Assembly: GCA_025355485.1 (NCBI GenBank)
Contig: JANXZP010000185.1
Coordinates: 1-9,041 of the forward strand
Origin: Pseudomonadota bacterium
GTDB lineage: Bacteria; Pseudomonadota; Gammaproteobacteria; Xanthomonadales; Xanthomonadaceae
Direction of reading: 5' to 3'
DNA: 9,041 bases
The notes beneath the pieces were generated by a model, which saw nothing but the letters and a program-made list of their open reading frames with translations, made no database searches and was not told the origin of the DNA. Positions 6,101 to 9,041 of this stretch are shown here, piece by piece (positions within the stretch are counted from its first letter, which is position 1; every line of letters begins with the position of its first letter). A program made the position numbers and the translations under genes.

Positions 6101-7846
6101 GCGATTGCCTGATAGCGTGGACGAATCGTGCGGATCGTTGAGGAAGTGGCGCAGCTTGCCGCTGCCGATCTGCAACCGATCCAGCCCATCCATGGTGCCG
6201 ATCCACAGCACGCCGTTGCGTGCTTCCTCGTAGAGGCAATTGACCATCGCATTGCTCAGGCCGTTGCTGCCGCCTGCATTGATCTGCAACACCTGGTGTC
6301 CGTCGGCATCGAGCTTGAGCAGGCCGTTGGCCTGGGTGCCGATCCACAAGCCGCCATCGCTTGCGTTGGCCAGCGAGCGCAGATTCAACGCCGGGTTCTG
6401 CGAATCCGTTTTGCCAATCGACAACGGCTGCGCATGCGCCTGGTTTTGCAATGGGTCGAGCCAGTACAGCCCCAGGTTGGTGGCCAGCCACAGTGCGCCG
6501 TCGCGTGCCGGACGCACCGCAAGCACATTGATGTTCTGGGTTTTCTGTTCGGGCGACAGCGCCGCCCGCAATTGCTGGGTGTAACTGACGAAGCGGTCGG
6601 TCGCCAAGTCGTAGCGTTTCACTCCGTCGCCGTCGGTGCCGATCCACAGCGTGCCGTCGGGCGCCTGGTACAGCGAGCGCACGCTGTTGGTGAAACGCTG
6701 CGCATGCGCCGGATCGGGATCGGAAATGTAGGCGAAGCGCGCACCACGCGGATCGGTCAGCACGACGCCATCGGTCCAGGTGCCGACCCACAGCAGGCCG
6801 GATCGATCCACCAGCAAGGTGGCCACCTCGTCCTGCGGAAGCGTGTCCACCTGCGCGCTGTTTGCGCGCACTGCAGTCATCGCGCCGCTGTCCGGGTCGT
6901 AGCGGATCAGGCCGCTGTGCAAGGTAGTCAGCCACAGCCTGCCCTGATCGTCTTCGATCATCCGCAACGGTCGATCGGTTTCGGTAGCGTTCGGCGCTCG
7001 CAGGTCGGTGCGCTGCAACTGCCCACCGACTGGATCGAGTCGATACAGGCCGTCGGCCGAAATCCACATGCGCCCGCGGCGATCGCGCAGGATGCCGGCG
7101 ATGCCCGGCAGACTCGACACGCGCTGCGTGGTCAGGGTGACCGGATCGATCCGGTACAGGCCGCTGGGCAAGGTCGCCCACACCATTCCGGCCGGATCGG
7201 TCGCGAAACCGAAACTGTTGCGCGTGGATGCGATCGACGGATTGCGCAGCACACTGTGGCGCTGGCCGGTCGCAGGATCGAGCAGGTCGATGCCGCCATC
7301 GCTCGCCACCCACAAGCCATGACCATGCTGGTAATACAGCGCGAGCACGCGCTTGCCCGGTTCGCCCGGGTGATCCAGGGCGACCGGCAACAGGCGGTGG
7401 AAATGTCCGCTCGCCAGGTCGAGTTCGGCCACATAGGCGCTGTTGGTGCCGACCCACAGCGCGCCGGGCTCGCCCTCGGCGAGCGCAGTGACGAAATTGT
7501 CCGGCAGGCTGGCCGGATCGCCTGATGCCTGCTCGAACAGCCGGTAATCCTGGCCGTCGTAGCGGTGCAATCCACCCTGGGTCGCGACCCAGACGTAACC
7601 GTCGCGATCCTGCAACAAGGCGCTGACCGTGTTCTGCGCCAACCCGTGTTCACCGCTGATGTGCTGGAAATGGAAATCGCGCACGTCGGCGCAGGCCGCA
7701 TGCGCAAGCAGCAAGCCGACGCTGCAGGCGAGCGTACGCCACAGCACGAGGCCGGCATCGGCGCACGTCGACCGCACGGTTCCTGGTTGCTGCAATTGAA
7801 CGATCCCCGGATCACTTGCGCAGAAGTCCGAGTTTAGGCGGGGCAT
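3179..7846 (-). CDS. Membrane-bound c-di-GMP signalling protein: Reg_prop x14, Y_Y_Y, PAS, PAS, GGDEF, EAL
   Basis: A 1555-residue sensor. Residues about 34-52 form a signal-peptide-like hydrophobic stretch ending AHAACA before DVRDF. Residues 78-698 hold 14 propeller-blade repeats of the type DGxLWVGTxxGLxRYD, enough for two seven-bladed propellers; a Y_Y_Y domain follows (about 735-815). One transmembrane helix lies at 823-842. The cytoplasmic part has two PAS-like regions (about 865-980 with VHPDD, and 988-1100), then GGDEF (FDTLTGLPNR at 1115, metal site DLDRFK at 1151, GGDEF at 1192-1196) and EAL (EALIRW at 1321, NVS 1380, ELTET 1412, IDDFGTG 1441, KIDKGF 1463, AEGVET 1498, QGF 1519). 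Catalytic residues for both c-di-GMP synthesis and breakdown look intact, so net activity cannot be predicted. The ligand is unknown; related Reg_prop/Y_Y_Y sensors in Bacteroidetes sense polysaccharide fragments. The annotated ATG is probably too early; GTG 7777 gives a compact 29-residue signal peptide. Confidence 0.95.
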   Translation of the reverse strand: MPRLNSDFCASDPGIVQLQQPGTVRSTCADAGLVLWRTLACSVGLLLAHAACADVRDFHFQHISGEHGLAQNTVSALLQDRDGYVWVATQGGLHRYDGQDYRLFEQASGDPASLPDNFVTALAEGEPGALWVGTNSAYVAELDLASGHFHRLLPVALDHPGEPGKRVLALYYQHGHGLWVASDGGIDLLDPATGQRHSVLRNPSIASTRNSFGFATDPAGMVWATLPSGLYRIDPVTLTTQRVSSLPGIAGILRDRRGRMWISADGLYRLDPVGGQLQRTDLRAPNATETDRPLRMIEDDQGRLWLTTLHSGLIRYDPDSGAMTAVRANSAQVDTLPQDEVATLLVDRSGLLWVGTWTDGVVLTDPRGARFAYISDPDPAHAQRFTNSVRSLYQAPDGTLWIGTDGDGVKRYDLATDRFVSYTQQLRAALSPEQKTQNINVLAVRPARDGALWLATNLGLYWLDPLQNQAHAQPLSIGKTDSQNPALNLRSLANASDGGLWIGTQANGLLKLDADGHQVLQINAGGSNGLSNAMVNCLYEEARNGVLWIGTMDGLDRLQIGSGKLRHFLNDPHDSSTLSGNRVRVIVAARDGSLWVGTHSGLNHLLTTASGEVRIRRYPVATDTSHPGTLYGILEDPRGRLWLSGNDGLVRLDPTTGALRRFTTSDGLQHQEFNGGAYLQLADGRLAFGGIRGLNLFDPAAIIDSAYAPPVVLTSTRIGSDATDRIALAAPARLRLRQLDSVLRMRFSALDYADPQGIAYRYRLEGFDKDWIDADHRPDATYTNLDAGDYVFHAQATNRDGVWSGRELRIPVTVVPPWWNSVWARIVYALLALAAGAVAWRILQSRRRREEAYNREIKQREQQLMMALWGSGDDFWDLDLRTQMLRRSNATGMGKQSSGTAMSVAQWRGNVVHPDDVAAVEEQLRQHVLGQTDHYESEHRIRHPRTGEWITVLARGKVVERDAEGNPLRLAGTARDVSQTQSNERERLIAGEVLRSMTEAVSVIDLDFRFVSVNRAFTLTTGFSEDEVVGQASSLLDSSQHAPEFYRHLRETMEQTGRWSGEMWQRRKDGEEFLCSIEAVEVLEPSGERGHFVVVINDITERKRAEQELRYLANFDTLTGLPNRALLSERLARAIVRARRHDTMVAVLFLDLDRFKEINDSLGHTAGNRILKAVAARLQTTTKPTDTVSRLGGDEFTVVIEDITSEEGAIEVARRILDAFVRPLVVDERSEINITPSIGISVYPAHGLAPTDLLKHADTAMYQAKAIGRNTFLVYTEAMETQTRQRANITAALRRALDRDEFQLLYQPRLSLARGRITGVEALIRWHSEELGEMKPNDFIQIAEETGMILRIGEWVMREACRTLAQWRHEGLDDVAIAVNVSVLQLLRGNICGLISAVLAETGAPADRLELELTETMVMENAAETRNILSQLRELGVSLAIDDFGTGYSSLVYLKQLPIDMLKIDKGFIADLTSDADDEAITTTIITMAHSLGLSVIAEGVETQQQLDFLREHDCDEIQGFWLSQPLDEANCRAFIHSWHQTSRPAAEAPIAPAY

Positions 7847-7859
7847 CGGTCACACTCAA
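7831..7859 (-). promoter_or_regulatory. Candidate sigma70 promoter of the sensor gene
   Basis: On the minus strand TTGAGT (7859-7854) and TAAACT (7836-7831) are separated by 17 bases, each matching the consensus at 4 of 6 positions. Transcription would begin near 7824, downstream of ATG 7846. If real, translation must start later, for example at GTG 7777. This is a by-eye match of moderate quality. Confidence 0.4.
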
Positions 7860-7894
7860 CACATTCGCGCTGCCGGACGTGGCGAGCGCGCTGC

Positions 7895-7900
7895 TACAAT
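7895..7900 (+). promoter_or_regulatory. Candidate -10 box upstream of ygfB
   Basis: TACAAT (5 of 6 matches to TATAAT) lies 30 bases before the ygfB start codon, on the strand opposite the sensor promoter. The -35 region is weak (CTGCCG or TGCCGG at 18-19 base spacing). The placement suits a short leader and a divergent promoter arrangement. Confidence 0.4.
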
Positions 7901-7930
7901 CGCCTGCATGCAACGATCCACGCGCGCCGC

Positions 7931-8494
7931 ATGAGCACCGCCGATTCACCGGACATCGATCTGCCGGACAGCACGGCGCTCGCCGAGGCAGTGCGCGTCG
8001 CGGGTCTGGCGATCGATCCGTCCGAACTGCACGGTTCGCTTTGCGGCTATCTGTGCGGCGCAGGCCGTTGCGATGGCGACGACTGGATCCAGCGCCTGAC
8101 GCTGGAAGCCGAGCGCGCGCCGGTGCCCGGCGATGCACTGGATCGACTGCGCCTGGTCACCACCGCGCAACTGGCCGCGCAGGATTTCGGATTCGAATTG
8201 TTGATGCCCGCCGCCGACGCGCCGCTTGCCGAGCGCGCCGATGCATTGGTCGGCTGGTGCAACGGATTCCTCGGCGGCTTTGGTCTCGCGGCGCCGCAGG
8301 CCGCCGAGCTGTCCGACGAAGCGACCGAAGCGCTGGAGGACATCGGCCGCATCGCCGCTTCAGATCTGTCGTACGAAAACTCCGAAGCCGACGAGAATGC
8401 GCTGGCTGAAATCGTCGAATTCGTGCGCGTCGCCGCGTTGCTGCTCCACGGCGACTGCGTGGACGGCGCGCATCGGCAACGCCAGTTACATTAG
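7931..8494 (+). CDS. ygfB: UPF0149 family protein YgfB
   Basis: A 187-residue protein of the UPF0149 (YgfB/YecA) family. Family features visible are the opening helix with SELHGSLCGYLCGAG near residues 32-46, and the middle segment ALVGWCNGFLGGFGLA near 105-120, the most conserved block. SDEATEALEDIGRIA and EIVEFVRVAALLLH complete the all-helical fold. The C-terminal zinc-binding tail of YecA/SecA type is absent, which favours YgfB. Its molecular function is not settled; in Pseudomonas aeruginosa YgfB has been tied to regulation of ampDh3 and beta-lactam resistance. It precedes pepP as in E. coli (ygfB-pepP-ubiH). The start follows a short leader without a strong ribosome-binding site. Confidence 0.92.
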   Translation: MSTADSPDIDLPDSTALAEAVRVAGLAIDPSELHGSLCGYLCGAGRCDGDDWIQRLTLEAERAPVPGDALDRLRLVTTAQLAAQDFGFELLMPAADAPLAERADALVGWCNGFLGGFGLAAPQAAELSDEATEALEDIGRIAASDLSYENSEADENALAEIVEFVRVAALLLHGDCVDGAHRQRQLH

Positions 8495-8542
8495 TGTTCG
8501 GCACTCGATCGCTAGCATCGCAGCAAGCTTCTACTGAACACT
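8493..8542 (+). repeat. Inverted repeat in the ygfB-pepP gap
   Basis: AGTGTTC (8493-8499, overlapping the ygfB stop) and GAACACT (8536-8542) are perfect 7-base inverted repeats 36 bases apart. A smaller dyad CGAT(8506-8509)/ATCG(8517-8520) around GCTAGC lies inside. It could form a modest stem in an ygfB-pepP transcript, or be chance. There is no T-run to make it a terminator. Confidence 0.3.
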
Positions 8543-8579
8543 GAAAACCGAAAACCCATCTTCAATAGCCCAGAGTGAA

Positions 8580-9041
8580 ATGAACCCACTCGTTGCAAGC
8601 CCGAACAGCGAATACGCGCGCCGTCGCAAGCAGCTGATGCGCATGGCTGGCGACGATGCGATCCTGATCCTGCCCGCCGCGCCGCCGCGCATCCGCAGCA
8701 ACGACACCCACTACGCCTACCGGCAGGATAGCGACTTCTGGTATCTCAGCGGTTTCGATGAACCCGAAGCGGTACTCGTGCTGGTGCCGGGACGCAAGCA
8801 CGGCGAAGCGCTGCTGTTCTGCCGTGAACGCGATCCCGCGCGCGAAGCATGGGATGGACCGCGCGCCGGTACCGAAGGTGCGGTCGATGCGTTCGGTTTT
8901 GACGATGCGTATCCGATCTCCGATCTCGACGAGATCCTGCCGGGCCTGCTCGAAGGCCGTTCGCGCGTTTACTACCACTTCGGCCGCGACACCGACTTCG
9001 ACCTCAAGCTGATCGGCTGGGTCAACCGCGTGCGCGCGCAG
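8580..9041 (+). CDS. pepP: Xaa-Pro aminopeptidase (aminopeptidase P), N-terminal part, cut by the window edge
   Basis: The frame from ATG 8580 stays open through the last base (154 codons) and runs off the window. It shows the aminopeptidase P N-terminal domain (AMP_N): EYARRRKQLMRM near residue 11, ILILPAAP, then the signature RSNDTHYAYRQDSDFWYLSG at about 39-58 and FDEPEAVLVL, with FCRERDPAREAWDGPRAG near 80-97. The full enzyme removes N-terminal residues preceding proline and uses a dinuclear metal centre in the C-terminal pita-bread domain, which lies outside the window. The ribosome-binding site is weak (AGAGTGA). It lies 85 bases after ygfB, probably the same operon. In relatives ubiquinone-biosynthesis hydroxylase genes follow; this cannot be checked here. 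Confidence 0.93.
   Translation, partial: MNPLVASPNSEYARRRKQLMRMAGDDAILILPAAPPRIRSNDTHYAYRQDSDFWYLSGFDEPEAVLVLVPGRKHGEALLFCRERDPAREAWDGPRAGTEGAVDAFGFDDAYPISDLDEILPGLLEGRSRVYYHFGRDTDFDLKLIGWVNRVRAQ

Noticed and set aside
3227..7525. Long plus-strand open frames opposite the sensor gene (3227-4732, 4910-6112, 6128-7525).
   Set aside because: They mirror the codon pattern of the minus-strand gene in GC-rich DNA, carry no recognisable domains and have low-complexity composition. The opposite strand has a complete, motif-rich protein.
1..9041. CRISPR arrays, tRNA or rRNA genes, and a defence or toxin-antitoxin cassette.
   Set aside because: No regularly spaced direct repeats, cloverleaf or rRNA segments were seen, and all intact genes have housekeeping or signalling assignments. 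An EVE protein alone is not evidence for a defence system.

Overview
The window is GC-rich chromosomal DNA from a gammaproteobacterium, most likely of the Xanthomonadales/Lysobacterales. This rests on gene order and protein content, not on a database match. The minus-strand run zapA - 6S RNA - 5-formyl-THF cyclo-ligase - EVE protein - rpiA, beside ygfB-pepP on the other strand, is the conserved gammaproteobacterial ssrS neighbourhood in a Xanthomonas-like form.

Layout. Positions 1-471 hold insertion-sequence material on the minus strand: the first 24 codons of an IS3-type OrfA running off the left edge, and upstream of it a second, different IS3-type OrfA that loses family similarity at its C-terminus, as if the first element had inserted into it. 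About 472-637 is non-coding and rich in short palindromes. From 638 to 3144, all minus strand, lie rpiA, an EVE-domain gene, a ygfA-type cyclo-ligase, a 6S RNA gene, zapA and a small coiled-coil gene of the TIGR02449 type. From 3179 to about 7846, also minus strand, is one very large gene for a membrane-bound c-di-GMP signalling protein with 14 propeller-blade repeats, a Y_Y_Y domain, one transmembrane helix, two PAS-like regions, GGDEF and EAL. A short divergent promoter region (about 7847-7930) separates it from plus-strand ygfB and the 5' part of pepP, which runs off the right edge.

How the parts relate. The small coiled-coil gene and zapA overlap by GTGA and probably act together at the division ring. 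6S RNA, which holds sigma70 RNA polymerase in stationary phase, sits directly before the cyclo-ligase, so the two may share a transcript as in E. coli. EVE and rpiA are closely packed. The sensor is the accessory, probably lineage-specific component: it should read a periplasmic signal and alter cytoplasmic c-di-GMP, with motifs for both synthesis and breakdown intact.

I see no evidence for a wholly new system. The most interesting items are the sensor (architecture, substituted inhibitory site, probable wrong start), the 6S RNA whose structure can be traced by hand, the nested IS junction with a hairpin covering the transposase ribosome-binding site, and the palindrome cluster beyond rpiA.
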